Shown piece after piece: positions 23,367 to 33,979 of a DNA stretch of 64,000 nucleotides; within the stretch, counting starts at the first letter, position 1, and every line of letters begins with the position of its first letter. The stretch spans positions 3,472,001-3,536,000 of the forward strand of contig QYRS01000004.1 of assembly GCA_006503535.1 (NCBI GenBank). Direction: 5' to 3'. A model generated the notes under the pieces. The model was not told the origin of the DNA, did not search any database, and saw only the letters and a list, made by a program, of their open reading frames with translations. This DNA is from Arthrinium phaeospermum (taxonomy: Eukaryota > Ascomycota > Sordariomycetes > Amphisphaeriales > Apiosporaceae). The position numbers and the translations under genes were made by a program.

Positions 23367-24883
23367 TCAATGCTCGTCGTGAGCATCGTCTCGGTTTTCC
23401 TCATTGTGGTCTTCATCAGTGTCTTCGTTGGCGTCTTGATCGGCTTCCTCATGGGCGTCCTCACAGGCGTCCTCACAGGCGTCATCCTCAGCTTCCTCAG
23501 CTTCCTCGGCCTCAATCTCCTCGATGGAATCATAACTGCCAAAATTCTCCTGCTGCCACCGGAAGTTCTGTACCACCTATCGAATCTTGGCATTAGTATC
23601 TTCTTGGAGGGAATGCCGAAAACCTTTCAATTAAGCGGTTACTTTATCCCTCATGAGACATCAGGATAATGCGGAATAAAGGTGCTTACTAGTGCTATAA
23701 CAGGTGAAAACAGGCGATACTCGTATGTGCGACAAGTGAAGTCCTTTAGGAATGCCACGTGGTGAGGCTCCCACACGCGCCGAGTAGAGACAAAGCTCAA
23801 GTATCCCAGTGTTTCAATCTCCTCGTAGGTGACAGCGGCCTTTTGTGCCAGCTGTTCGCGCAACTCCTGACATCTATGCGCTCTCGGCGCATCGCGTACG
23901 GCCACAGCGAACTCATGTGCAATTTTGAGGTAGTAGTTGAAGCTACGGGTTGTCAGGTTACGGCCGCGGTAGTGGCTACACGTGTTTCGCAGATCCTTCG
24001 TGTCCATTAGAGCGTTGTACACGACGTCGTTGAAACGCGCGGTGCTATGCCAGCCGAGATAATAGTCGGTTATCGTCACATATTCGAGGCGAACGTCTTG
24101 ATCGCCTCCGCGAAACTCTTGTCTGTACAGGTCCGGTACGTTTTCCTTGCAGAAGTCACGGAATGCGCCTTTGGCAAGGACGTGCGCTTCGTTCAGCAGG
24201 TTCCAGCCGAAGTCAGACGGGATGTTGACATATTTCGACGGCTCGTTCTTCCAGAAGGACTCGTTCAGGCGAGTAACCTCTGCCAGGGTGGGATCCTCGT
24301 CGAGTGGGGCTGGCGGGCTTTCCAGAGGGTCGTCGTTGACTGGCCAGGATGCAGCATCATCTGCGGCGAGACCATCGCACCAATCGGGTTCCGGGGTAGG
24401 ACTCTCTCTGTCGGGGCTGCTCTGCTTCTTTTGCTCTACCTTCGAGCGAAGCTTGTTCAACGAGGATTCGGTGAGTTTCATAAAGTTATACTCCTCTCCG
24501 TGCCAGTAGTCGGCCTTGACTCCCGTTCTGGGGGTTACATTGATGAGCTTTCCATCTTCATATTGGTAGATCCTTCCTAGTGTGCCCTTGACGACTGGGC
24601 TGCTCGGGGATGGGCTGTCGACCGGGACCGCCTCTTTTGGCTCGGTGCGTCTCGCTGAGGCGGCGGTAGGTCGAAGGTAGGATTTTGTTGCTGTCTTGTC
24701 TGGTTTCTGTGCGGTTCTGTCCCGCGACATGCTCGGCTTGGTCAATGCCTTGGTTCTGTTATCCAATTGACTCTGGAGTTCGGCTTTCTCGAGTTGCAGG
24801 GCGGCAATCTGCTTCTCGAGAAGCTCAACTTTCGCTTTCTCGCATCCCAGCTGATGGGATGCTGAAGCGACGAAGTGCACCAT
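23367..24883 (-). CDS. Array paralogue 4: coiled coil plus RNxxxH-motif protein, two exons
   Basis: Exon 1 is 23690-24883 and exon 2 is 23367-23576. The intron (GTAAGC...GATAG, 113 nt) restores the family's last conserved motif: SPVIAL joins VVQNFRWQQ. Total 467 aa. Residues about 15-45 form a coiled coil (VELLEKQIAALQLEKAELQ). [13 protein letters not shown] is at 67-79. A GTLGRIYQYEDG...RTGV element at about 100-122 is shared only with the scrambled copy near 28.4 kb. The shared domain has FGWNLLNEAHVLAKGAFRDF, DLRNTCSHY with R299, N300 and H304, AHEFAVAVRDAPRA and WEPHHVAFLKDF. Exon 2 encodes a strongly acidic tail built of Asp/Glu-Ala-Cys/His repeats. Function unknown. Confidence 0.7.
23420..23530 (+). 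repeat. Imperfect 12-bp repeats in the acidic exon of paralogue 4
   Basis: Variants of GGCGTCCTCACA recur here and encode the acidic Asp-Ala-Cys-Glu type repeats on the minus strand. Limits are approximate. Confidence 0.6.
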
Positions 24884-25494
24884 CTTGACTCTGAAGAGAG
24901 AAGAACGGCGAGAAAGAAGCGAGTTGCTCTTGTAGAAAGAAAAGAGGTTGTTTCGGGTTCATTTGCTGGGGAGACTGGTTGCGATGAGAAACAAGATCGA
25001 TTTCTGAAGATGCAATGAGGAATGGTTGCTGGATGAATGTTGTTTTTGATTGAAAGATTAAGGGCTGCTTCCGGGGCGTGTTTTTATAGTAGGGAAAAAG
25101 AGAAGGTACCTATTGTACATCAATCACCCAGCATTCACATCCAGACCACGTTTGGGCCAGACAGTTCTGGCTCCTAACCCAGCTATTGTCGGAGCTGACC
25201 CAATGCAGCTTGAGTAGCTGAGTAGCACGTTGCATAGTACAAAGACATGACCCGCCGAGGATGTCAATAAATCAGATTGAGCATCAATGGACGTTAAAAT
25301 TTGACGGCCGATACCCCTAGTGCTTCGTATGTGAGGTTCCATATCGTCGTCTGGCTTGGTGCCTCTCCAAGAGATGACAGGGAGTGAGACTAGTTTAAGC
25401 AGAGTAAAATCAAATGCATATTATTTCAAAAGTGATGCGAAAGTGACTTATATAAACTATTGGGCATATCTATATGAGGTAGTATGTATGTTGC
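24884..25494. promoter_or_regulatory. Upstream region of paralogue 4
   Basis: A TATA-like CTATAAAAAC (25080-25089, minus strand) lies 206 bp before the ATG, followed by an apparently long 5' leader. No additional gene. Confidence 0.4.
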
Positions 25495-26799
25495 TTAGTC
25501 AAAAAGGCCCTTCGAATCGTCTTCGCCTTCTAATAGCGGGTGATCCAGACCAAGGCCTTGTCGCTGCCATTTCCACGCCTCGAAAGCAAGGAGAACAGCT
25601 GGATTGTGCTGATAGGGCGGGTCATAGCAACTATACGTAGACCTGCCGTTGAGCAGAGAACGAAAGAAACCCTCGTGATGTGGTTTCCAATCCCGACGGC
25701 AGGGGATTATCGACGCAATCCCGAGTTCCTCAATCTCCTTCAGCGTCTCGCCTGCGATGACCCGCAACTCGTCGCGCAAGGCCCGAAGCTTGAGTGCGCG
25801 TGGCTCGTCATTCAGGTAGACTGCCGCCGCTTGCGCACCTTGAATGAGGCTATCGTACCCTTGGACGCCCCATCCAGGTGAAAAGTGGCATAACGCATTC
25901 CTTAGATCCTTGACGCGGAGAAGCGAGCCGCGTACAGATAGATAGTGCACACCGGGGGCTTGGTGGTTATGCCAATAGTTGAAGTGTTCCATAGTCTCAG
26001 AAAATCCCAGCCGTAATTCGTGCGGCCCTCCGGGAAATTGGTTTCTCCAGATATCGGGCTGGTGCTCTTTACAAAAGTCGTAGAAAGCATTACGGACAAG
26101 ATCGAATGCCTCGGTCAGGAGGCGGAAGGCTACAATGGACTCGATCCGGACGCGCGTGGATGGCTCGTTCTCAAACCCCTCGTCGTTGAGGCGGGTGCGC
26201 TTTGCGAGGGTCGGTGGCAGCTCCTCGGGGGGAAGATCTGGAGTAGGGGCCCGTCCCCGCGACTGATCGGTGTCAACCAAGGCAATCGAGGTGTCTGTAC
26301 TTGAGTTGTCTGCGCTCGGGATGCCTGAGTCAGAGCAGGAGTCCCAGTAGTGGTTGCACTGACCCAAGTCCGAATCATCCTCGCTGTCGTCAGCGTCTTG
26401 ATAGTAGTAGTCATCGTACCACCATTGAACTTTGTTGAGTGACGATATGGTGGGCTGCATATAAGAGCGCATGAAATCGCACGCAGATGCCTGAGGCCTC
26501 GCTGGAGGCTTTCCTTGTGGCTCGGGCTCGGGTGATCTCGTGCGGTTCATCCAAGCATTTGTAGGGCGGAGATATGACTTTGTGGGAGGACTGATTGTTG
26601 TTTGCCCAGCAGAAGAGCTCCTCTTGATGAGAATCTTGCTGGGTGTGCTGAGCTTTGTAGAAGAATTCGTTGTGATGACATTCTCGGCCGACTTTTCTGC
26701 GAATTCAGCCAGTTTGAGCCTGAACCTCAGCTGTTCGTTCTCCCTGGTCAATCGTTCAATCTCAGCGTTGGCAAGATCGAGATCATATTGATAAGCCAT
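25495..26799 (-). CDS. Array paralogue 5: coiled coil plus RNxxxH-motif protein
   Basis: 434 aa from the ATG at 26799 (MAYQYDLDLANAEIE). The open frame continues upstream to 27006, but that part has no family similarity. Residues about 8-38 are a leucine-rich coiled coil. TKSYLRPTNAWMNR is at 73-86, and a second similar element RSYMQPTISSLNK at 111-123. An acidic, Tyr-rich stretch follows. The shared domain from about residue 199 has AFRLLTEAFDLVRNAFYDFC, FPGGPHELRL, VKDLRNALCHF with R300, N301 and H305, GAQAAAVYLNDEPRA, LRALRDELRVIAGETL, RRDWKPHHEGFF and AVLLAFEAWKWQRQ. It is closest to paralogue 2 in the domain. A TATA-like CTATAAATGG (27031-27040, minus) lies about 241 bp upstream. Confidence 0.68.
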   Translation of the reverse strand: MAYQYDLDLANAEIERLTRENEQLRFRLKLAEFAEKSAENVITTNSSTKLSTPSKILIKRSSSAGQTTISPPTKSYLRPTNAWMNRTRSPEPEPQGKPPARPQASACDFMRSYMQPTISSLNKVQWWYDDYYYQDADDSEDDSDLGQCNHYWDSCSDSGIPSADNSSTDTSIALVDTDQSRGRAPTPDLPPEELPPTLAKRTRLNDEGFENEPSTRVRIESIVAFRLLTEAFDLVRNAFYDFCKEHQPDIWRNQFPGGPHELRLGFSETMEHFNYWHNHQAPGVHYLSVRGSLLRVKDLRNALCHFSPGWGVQGYDSLIQGAQAAAVYLNDEPRALKLRALRDELRVIAGETLKEIEELGIASIIPCRRDWKPHHEGFFRSLLNGRSTYSCYDPPYQHNPAVLLAFEAWKWQRQGLGLDHPLLEGEDDSKGLFD

Positions 26800-27418
26800 C
26801 TTGAGGAGAATGCGAAGGGTGCCTTGTCTGAAGACGAGATGGACCGGGATCAACAAGAAACCGCAATGGTGCCCTTTACTGGTGTGAGAATGAGAAGCGA
26901 CCACGAGTAGGGATGTTCGTTGTTGAGTACAACTAAGATGCAGGCTAGGACCCGGGCTTCTATTCACATATAAATACAGGATGGGCAGGTTACCGGAGAA
27001 AGCCAAACCCTCGTGTGTCGAACTTTATTTCCATTTATAGTATTGAAAACAATGGTACTGTATGAAGTGGGTACAATGGGAACACGGAATTGAATACAAT
27101 AGGAACAATAAAAGTAGATACAATAGGTACAAGTGGACAATAAGCAGAATAGTGAGTGGCTTACCCTTCACGTAAGAGCCACCTGTCAGTGTCAAGTAGG
27201 CACATCAAACAGTTGCAAGTAAAAAGGATGATGCTCAGCCCATCAAAAGTTATCTCAGCAAACAATTGCTATAGCCGAAAAGAATAAAATTTTCCAAGCA
27301 CACCAATTGCACTAGGTGATCAATCTCCGGAAGCCGTATGCCATATCAAGCTCCGCGACGGCGATGAGCATGTTGGTTTAGATTTGTTTGTCGTCCTGTT
27401 GCTGAGGTTGGACTTATT
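26800..27418. promoter_or_regulatory. Upstream region of paralogue 5
   Basis: Contains the TATA-like element at 27031-27040 and an AT-rich stretch rich in ACAATAGG-like repeats at about 27060-27140. No gene. Confidence 0.4.
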
Positions 27419-27480
27419 TCCCTTTATTGCCTTCGCACGGCTCGACGAGGCGGTGGTGGGTTGAAGATAAGACGAGTTTT
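27419..27480 (-). pseudogene. Relic of the N-terminal SYLRPT motif of a further paralogue
   Basis: One minus-strand frame reads NSSYLQPTTASSSRAKAIKG, which lines up with SYQQATAASSSRAKA of paralogue 3. No start and no continuing domain are attached. It is a short fragment of a seventh family member. Confidence 0.5.
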
Positions 27481-27641
27481 ATGACGCCTTTGGGGTTGCC
27501 TCTGTACCGTAATCCAATCAGTACGTCTCGCCTGCTGTGGTGATCATATAAACCTGGAAAGCAACCAAGCTTTGGGGTTCGTAGGCCGTCTCTCCTTGGT
27601 TGATTCATTATCATGTTCCTTCACCCGTCCTTGTCTTCGTT

Positions 27642-28760
27642 TCAGAAATCCCAATGCGATCTCCAGGCCCGAACAGCCAAGGTTATAGGTAGCGGGAAGC
27701 TAATTCCGGACCACGGAAGGCAGCAGCGATCTTCGTCTGCACTGTAAAGTTCCGGCATGTACGTTCTGCAGAAGCCGCGGAACGCGCCTTTAGCAAGGTG
27801 GTGTGCTTCATTCATGAGATTCCAGCCGAAAGCGGTTGGGATATTTACATACTTGCAAAGCTCGTTCTCGAAGAAGGGTCCATGCAGGCGCGTTGACTCT
27901 TCCAAGGTGAGGTTCTCCTCGAGAGGGGGTGTGCCTTCCGTGACGTGAGATGACGAGCATCTACTAGATGGGGGACCAGACGTCTGTTTGGAGCTCCCAA
28001 AACCTGTTGAAAAACGCTTCGTGGTGGGCTTCCCATTCTTGATCAAAGCGGACAATCGACGCGCAACCCAGTCGCTCAATTTCATCGAGCCTCTCCGCCG
28101 CCACGTTGCCGAGTTCGTCTCGCAGTGCGCGGCCTCTGGTTGCTCTCGGCTCGTCGTTGAGGGCTATTGCGAGGGTTCTGGTAGGTGGTGTTCTGGTAGG
28201 TGGTGCTCCGGTACTTGGTGTGGTACGCGCTTCTGTGTCTGGTCCCAAGTCTGGGTGCTTTCTCAGCACGGCGTTGCAGGCGCGCAGACTTTCACCTTAT
28301 GAGAAGATGATACTGTAGCACGCGTATAACCGTGCTTATTGCCATTATCTCGGGCATGAAAGTCACGCATATTGACTCCAGTCCGGTGTGTAACTTCGAT
28401 GAGATGGCCGTCATCGTATGTGTAGACGCGACCCGTAGCACCGTGGCACAATGTTGTCGATTGTGGTCGAGGGTTGGCGACTGTTCCTGTCGACTTGACG
28501 CGGTTGGCGGAGGTAATGGTTGGTCGTGCATACGAATGTACGACGGCTGTCGAGTGTCGTTCGCTGTTAACCACGGTGGCCGATTTGATGGAGTGTTTTG
28601 TGTTCTTGGGCGCCTTGCCCAGCTCTCGTTTCAGGGCGGCGTTCTCGAGTTGGAGTCGGGCAACCTCTCCCTTGAGGCGTTTATTGTCATGCTCAATACG
28701 CTCGGTCTTTTCCTTCTCGAGGCCCAGCTGGTGAGCAGCTGGGGCAATGTAGCAAACCAT
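27642..28760 (-). pseudogene. Array paralogue 6: scrambled, frame-broken copy
   Basis: The N-terminal part (28760-28263, ATG at 28760, MVCYIAPAAHQLGLEKEK) is well preserved. It has a coiled coil (NKRLKGEVARLQLENAALK), HSYARPTITSANR, and the GATGRVYTYDDG...RTGV element shared with paralogue 4. Then, in another frame (about 28170-27975), comes the back half of the shared domain: LAIALNDEPRA, RALRDELGNVAAERL, WEAHHEAFFNRF. In a third frame (about 27960-27642) comes the front half: TRLHGPFFENELCKYVNIP, FGWNLMNEAHHLAKGAFRGF, then a late LAVRAW piece. The halves are therefore in swapped order, and the segment that should hold R-N-x3-H is missing. A TATA-like CTATAGAAAT (28999-29008) survives upstream. 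Confidence 0.7.
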
Positions 28761-29871
28761 CTTGCTTCCTCGTGAGACAGGATTTTGCAAGACAGAATAC
28801 CAAGGAGAAGAGGATACGGTGTGGAGAAGAGGGTATGCTCCTGGGAAAATATGCGTGGTCGCGACTACGAGCGTTGTTTTTTGACGGATCGACTTGCGAT
28901 GCAATGAAGTCCGACTAGAGGAGAAGTGATGGAAAACGAAGTGAGCCGCGCGCAGTATCTACTAAGAAGTGAATGAAAAGCTCTTATGTATTGAATCCAT
29001 TTCTATAGCAGTACGAACAATCGGTGTCTAGTTATAATTCATAATGTAGACAGGTTAGGGACACGAAGCCTGTCTACCACATTGAATGCAAGCCCGAATT
29101 GATATGGACTGGGCAATAGGTGGGGTTAAACTGATGAGACCTCGCCCTGACTGATTAAAGCTCGAAGGCATCCAGCTGGACAAGAAATTGTGCCAAAAGC
29201 CCCAAAGCCAGCAGCATCTATCATGGTTGGGTACAGGGCGGGAGAAAGGCGAAACTGGGGGAGGACCTATTTGAAGACATTGCAAAATTCTGAAGCACCA
29301 TAGACCAGGGAGTATGCAAGGTTTTATTTAGACAGAATGCTGATTCGTATATGCTGTAAAGCCAACAGCTCTGGTGGCCGATTCAGCAACTAAGGAGGAT
29401 CAATAAACAATCACTAATGCATTCTTATCCCTGAAGCTCATTGATTGCAGGCAAAACTGGTCTGATTAGACTCATACATGTATGAGATATGACGTGGAGG
29501 ATGGGTTTGCCGATCTGCGCCTGACAAACCATTGGCTTGCTAAGATTGCTACAGGAAACGAAGGTTGAGGGAAACAGACATAATACATCACATAGTACGT
29601 GAGAAAATACAGGTGTTCAGATCGATAGTCTGTTATTCATTGCTACAAGCCCTCGTATAAGCGGTCGACTAGACTTCACCAAGCCGTTCCCCGAAGGGAG
29701 GCACAAGTGGCCTCATCGACAGCACGAGGGTCTAACTCTAAATAAAAGCTGTTCGTGAAGAGGTGAGGCATCGAAAAAAAGTCACGTACGGTAAAAACAA
29801 ATCATCAGCTTGCAGAGAAACGGAAAATTCCCTGCCGCTCACCTACTGAATGGAACAAGCATACACAACAT
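28761..29871. other. Intergenic, no gene seen beyond the paralogue 6 promoter
   Basis: About 1.1 kb. The TATA-like element at 28999-29008 belongs to paralogue 6. The rest has no coding signal. Confidence 0.5.
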
Positions 29872-30974
29872 TTACTCGGCGAAGATCGAAAGGAAGCCAG
29901 TCACGATGTCGGTTACAGCCCCCAGGAAGCTGCTGATGCTATCGATGTTGTCGATCGCGACGTTGGCGCCGTCGGCAAAGCCAAGGACTTCTTCGGTCAA
30001 ACCGTCGAAGGCGGTGTTCTCGGGCAGCTCGGGGAGCTGCCACGAGGATTCACCGGGATCCTCGGCCTCGCCAGCCTCCTCGCTCGAAGAGGAGGACGAG
30101 GAGGACGAAGAGCTGGAGGAGCTCGACGATCGCTCCTCATGCACTTCTTCGACGGGGGCATTGTAGATCGGCTTGTTGTCGGATGAGCGTTTCTCACCGT
30201 GGCCGCGGAACTTCAGGACACGACGGGCGCGCTGGAATTTGTCCTTGAGCTTGGACTTGAGACGGGCCGAGACCGAGGACTTGGCGGAGCCGCCCGCGGC
30301 CGAGTTGGGGCGCGGCGGCACCTCGAGGTGCTGCAGATGGGCTGCGGCGCCCACGGGGCCGGCTGCGCCGTGCTCGGGCCGGGGGCGGGCTCGGGGGAAG
30401 CCCGCGGACCCTTGGCCATTTCGAGGGCCCAAGCGGCGCGGCAGTGCGCGACGCGACGGGCGAGGACGGACAGGAGACCCTCGGCCTTCTCCCGCTGGAT
30501 CGGTCCGACTCCGGTGAGCGGACCGTGGGGGGTGTGGTAGGCTTGTACCAGCGCGAGGATGCAAGTCATGTCGACGTCCATAGACTGGTAGAACCGTCTG
30601 GTGGGGACCACGTCGTCGCGGCGCTTACCGCTCGGCAACAAGTACTTGTCCAGGAGGCGCAGAGCGAGGCCCAGATCAGCGACGAGGCGCTTCGCGAGGT
30701 ATTCTCCGCGCTCGTACTGGTACTTGGTGGTGCCTCGGGGCAGACCGCCCAAGAGCGGCTTCTCCTCGTGAGGATCCGCTGCTCTGCGGAGAACATCGTC
30801 TTCCTCGCCGTTGGAGGACGTGCGGGACTCGATGTCGCGGTCTGCGAGCTTCACCATGTCGCTCAAGGTGGTAGCCACTCGGACGAATTCGCGGGGCTCG
30901 AAATCGCGGCCTTCGGGGTTGAAGGCGGGTTGCTCGACCGTGGCCGGCTGTTTTCCCTTGTCGGGACGAGACAT
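29872..30974 (-). CDS. Hypothetical protein with basic middle and acidic poly-Ser region, apparent frameshift
   Basis: Frame one starts at the ATG at 30974 (MSRPDKGKQPATVEQ) and holds a helical region with YLAKRLVADLGLALRLLDKYLL. Frame two ends at 29872 with a basic stretch (SARLKSKLKDKFQRARR), a run of about 16 serines, an acidic segment and a hydrophobic C terminus (FLGAVTDIVTGFLSIF). The frames overlap at 30213-30564. The first turns into Arg/Ser/Pro-rich nonsense after about 30355, while the second becomes sensible there (HLQHLEVPPRPNSAA). One extra base near the GGGG at 30355-30358 would join them into about 367 aa. No intron of adequate size fits. I recognise no family. Confidence 0.5.
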
Positions 30975-31422
30975 GCTGACGGATGTTTGTTCTCTACGTA
31001 GAAATGTTAGCGTGCGGATTGATGTGTTTCGGTTCGCGAAAAGAATCGATGGTGAGGAAAGAGGAAACTTTCCGAGCGCCTCGGTCCATGGGGCCCCTCA
31101 ATAGAAGTATGCAGTCTGGGTCTTCATAGGCAACTTCTTTGTTGCTTGGTTATGTCTTTGAGACGTGGATAATCCATCTATAAGAGCACAAGGACATTGT
31201 ATTCCCAACCTCTGACCCATTGTTGGCTCCTTGTATCTATATCAATGGTGCTAAGTCGCGATGTGAGGAGTAGGATAGTGAATCAGAAGCAACGTTCGAC
31301 AGGGAAAATCAGTATATAAGCTGAACAGACTCTGGAACATAGATCCAAACATCATCAGCGGCAACTATCGCGCGATTTTAAGTGAGTTATCTTTCGCAAG
31401 TTAACGCACCCAAGACTTCACC
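30975..31422. promoter_or_regulatory. Divergent promoter with TATA box at 31312-31318
   Basis: Serves the minus-strand gene at 29.9-31.0 kb and the plus-strand F-box gene. GTATATAA at about 31312-31319 lies some 105 bp before the plus-strand ATG, which has a good context (CTTCACCATGG). Confidence 0.5.
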
Positions 31423-32613
31423 ATGGCGTATCAGGCAAGCAATCACAGTGCGGAAGAAACCGAATATTTTCGCGATCTGGCCGCAGAGATCGAGAGATCA
31501 CTTGAGTCGTCGGCTAAGCTCAAGCCGTCCCTCATGGAAAAGCTGGTAGATTTGCCAAGCGAAGTCCTGGATAATATCGTCGGGAATCTCACCATGTATA
31601 AGCAGGCCGATCTCGCGCGTTCCAGCGCACTCTTGTACAACAGAGTGCGCCCGGTTATGGATGGGTTTGTATGGACGACGGCGCCCTTGCCGTTGCCCGA
31701 GATGATGGGAACTGGGCAGTTGAAGTTGCTGATGCAGTTCAAGTACGTCAAGCAAGCCGAGGCGGCCGCGGCGGGCACCGGCCACGTCGCGTGCCCGTGG
31801 TGCTGCGTCGTCCACGACCCCTTGCGCAGCCTGGAGCGGATCAACAGCGGGTACGCGTGCACATGGCAGGAGCACCCGGGATTCAGATACGACAACGTGG
31901 GCACGCTCCTCTACGGGCTCGACAACCGGCCCGGCCGGTGGCATCCGCTCGTCGTCTACGCCTTCAGCATCTGGTCGCAGCGGGGCCGCGACACGACCCC
32001 CCTCGTCGACGCCGCCGACTTGAACCTCCGCGCCGAGGAGCTGATCGCCGGCGACAACGTACCGACGACGCGTAACCATTGGAAGCTGAAGTGGGTCCCC
32101 GGCCAGGGCTTGTTTGCCCGGTGGCGACAGTCCGAGATGGTGACGTCCGCGGACGGGTGGACCGAGATGGAGTACTGTTGTGCATGCAGTGAGGTCCGAA
32201 AGTCGTATGATACCACACTGCTAAACGCCCGCACCTTCGACGTGAACGCTACTAGCATCACACGCCGTTCGACCGGCGCCAACGGCCAGACTCAGAACAC
32301 AAACGGTGGGGTCCTGACGGGGCCCTACGGTCCGCTTATGACGGGTCCGGTCGCGGGCTGCCCCAGATGCAGCATGGATTTCCAGTTTGCCTGGCAGGAG
32401 GACAATGCCGGGGCCGAGTACGGCGTGGGACACTGGCTACACTTCACGACTTGGTTCCATATAGGCAAGGACGTCGATATCAAGGCCATCCACGATAACA
32501 TGCAGGCATTGAGGGGAAGCTGGCACAATCGCTTCAGTCCCGGTCCTGCCGGTACCTTGCCCTTGGGTGTAGGTCAAGTCGCAAGAATCTCCGACTTTCC
32601 CGACGATTACTGA
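31423..32613 (+). CDS. F-box-like protein with Cys pairs
   Basis: 396 aa, single exon, start MAYQASNHSAEE. An acidic helix (about 10-30) leads into an F-box-like segment at about 40-75 (LVDLPSEVLDNIVGNL...LARSSALLYNRVRP). After that come three cysteine clusters: CPWC near residue 124, CCAC near 252, and CPRC near 313. They could bind zinc, but spacing fits no named finger that I know. The C-terminal part contains HWLHFTTWFHIG. It is probably an SCF substrate adaptor with a lineage-specific body; the substrate is unknown. A TATA box and good start context support the chosen ATG. Confidence 0.65.
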   Translation: MAYQASNHSAEETEYFRDLAAEIERSLESSAKLKPSLMEKLVDLPSEVLDNIVGNLTMYKQADLARSSALLYNRVRPVMDGFVWTTAPLPLPEMMGTGQLKLLMQFKYVKQAEAAAAGTGHVACPWCCVVHDPLRSLERINSGYACTWQEHPGFRYDNVGTLLYGLDNRPGRWHPLVVYAFSIWSQRGRDTTPLVDAADLNLRAEELIAGDNVPTTRNHWKLKWVPGQGLFARWRQSEMVTSADGWTEMEYCCACSEVRKSYDTTLLNARTFDVNATSITRRSTGANGQTQNTNGGVLTGPYGPLMTGPVAGCPRCSMDFQFAWQEDNAGAEYGVGHWLHFTTWFHIGKDVDIKAIHDNMQALRGSWHNRFSPGPAGTLPLGVGQVARISDFPDDY

Positions 32614-33979
32614 GGGAGAGGGATAGAGAGCAACCTCGACTGGATGTTCCTCGTGCCTGATCGACGAAGTAACATGACGGATAAGATAGGTAGGTACTGT
32701 TGAGATGTGAGTGAAATGGTAAATGTGAAATGGTAAAATCTTGTATTATTATTACTTGCCTTGAAATTGTAGCTACTGCGGCATGCAATGTAATCCTAGC
32801 TCTGATGCTGCCGGCTGGGTGTATAGAAAACATTCGAGAATCGGATTACCCCCTAATGGAACGTTGTCGGGGCAAAAGGATGGCTCAGATACGGAGTAGA
32901 GTTGACGACATGCCGCATCTCGGGGTGTCGAAATTTTAGTGATGTTGCCCCTGAACTCCATTCATGTTGCTCCAAATTTGTTCCAAGTGGTTCTGCTGGC
33001 GAATCACCAACTAGGATTGGGAGATCTGTTAACCATTAATCCCTACTAGGTACTGCGACGCCAGATCAGATGCGCGTCGTTGAAAATTACGTCACTCATC
33101 GCTACCCCGGCGATGAAAAGGAGCTTAGCAAGACCTATATTACGTCTCCACAGACGGCTTAACCCGGTCGTTTCATGGGCATGAAAGGTCAGCAGCAGCA
33201 TGGAGGGGCTCGACAGACGCGTGCCGTCAGGAGGATGACGTACGTGCTAGATCCAGGTGTCCCAGTTGAAAGCGGAAACGTGTCAAGTGCTGTATGCAGA
33301 GTTATACAAGCGAGCGACTAGAATTTCTTTTCAAAATCGCATATGCTCAATCTTCTGAGTGAGGCGCCTACATGCTGCATGCCTTGCCTGGCACCACAAA
33401 GCTTGGACGTGAGTCCCGATGTAAGTAGCGTCGGCAGTGAATGATTGCACCGGTGGGTCCACGATACCCGGCCGAGTATTCGATGCTCAGCATAAGATTC
33501 TAGCCTCTTCACGATGTGCTTATTTTGTAGCTTATCCAACGCAATAAGCTGCGTACAGACTCACAGAGTGACTCATTTGGCGTTGAACCAAAAGGAAGGA
33601 GGAACATGACCAGACTGCCGGGGTCCGGTTGCCGCCCCGGTTTCGTCCCCGCTAATGGACCCAGGGCCCGTGGGGACCACCCCTAAAATCGATAGCAAGG
33701 ACCCTTCAGACCCTTTAAACAGAGCAGGCGTCTCGTAAGCGAGATGGCGCCCACGATGCTGACAAAAATATCAACCCACGTCGGAAATTTGCTCGTACGT
33801 TTCTCTTGGTTGTTGCCTAAATCAAGCAAAGTACATAAGGAAGCACAAACGCTTTATTCTTTTCTTTTTCACGATGAGGCGCTCAGATTGGGAAAGATTG
33901 CGATCGCCGAGTGGACTCACCTGGGCATTCTTACTGCAGTGGAGATCGAAAACGAAAATCCCGGTCAGTTTTGTTCGCC
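32614..33979. other. Intergenic, no supported gene
   Basis: About 1.37 kb. Short open frames only. An ATG at 33744 opens 91 codons without family features. Confidence 0.5.

Noticed and set aside
31498..32079. Minus-strand frame of 193 codons
   Set aside because: Shadow of the F-box-like gene on the plus strand in GC-rich DNA.
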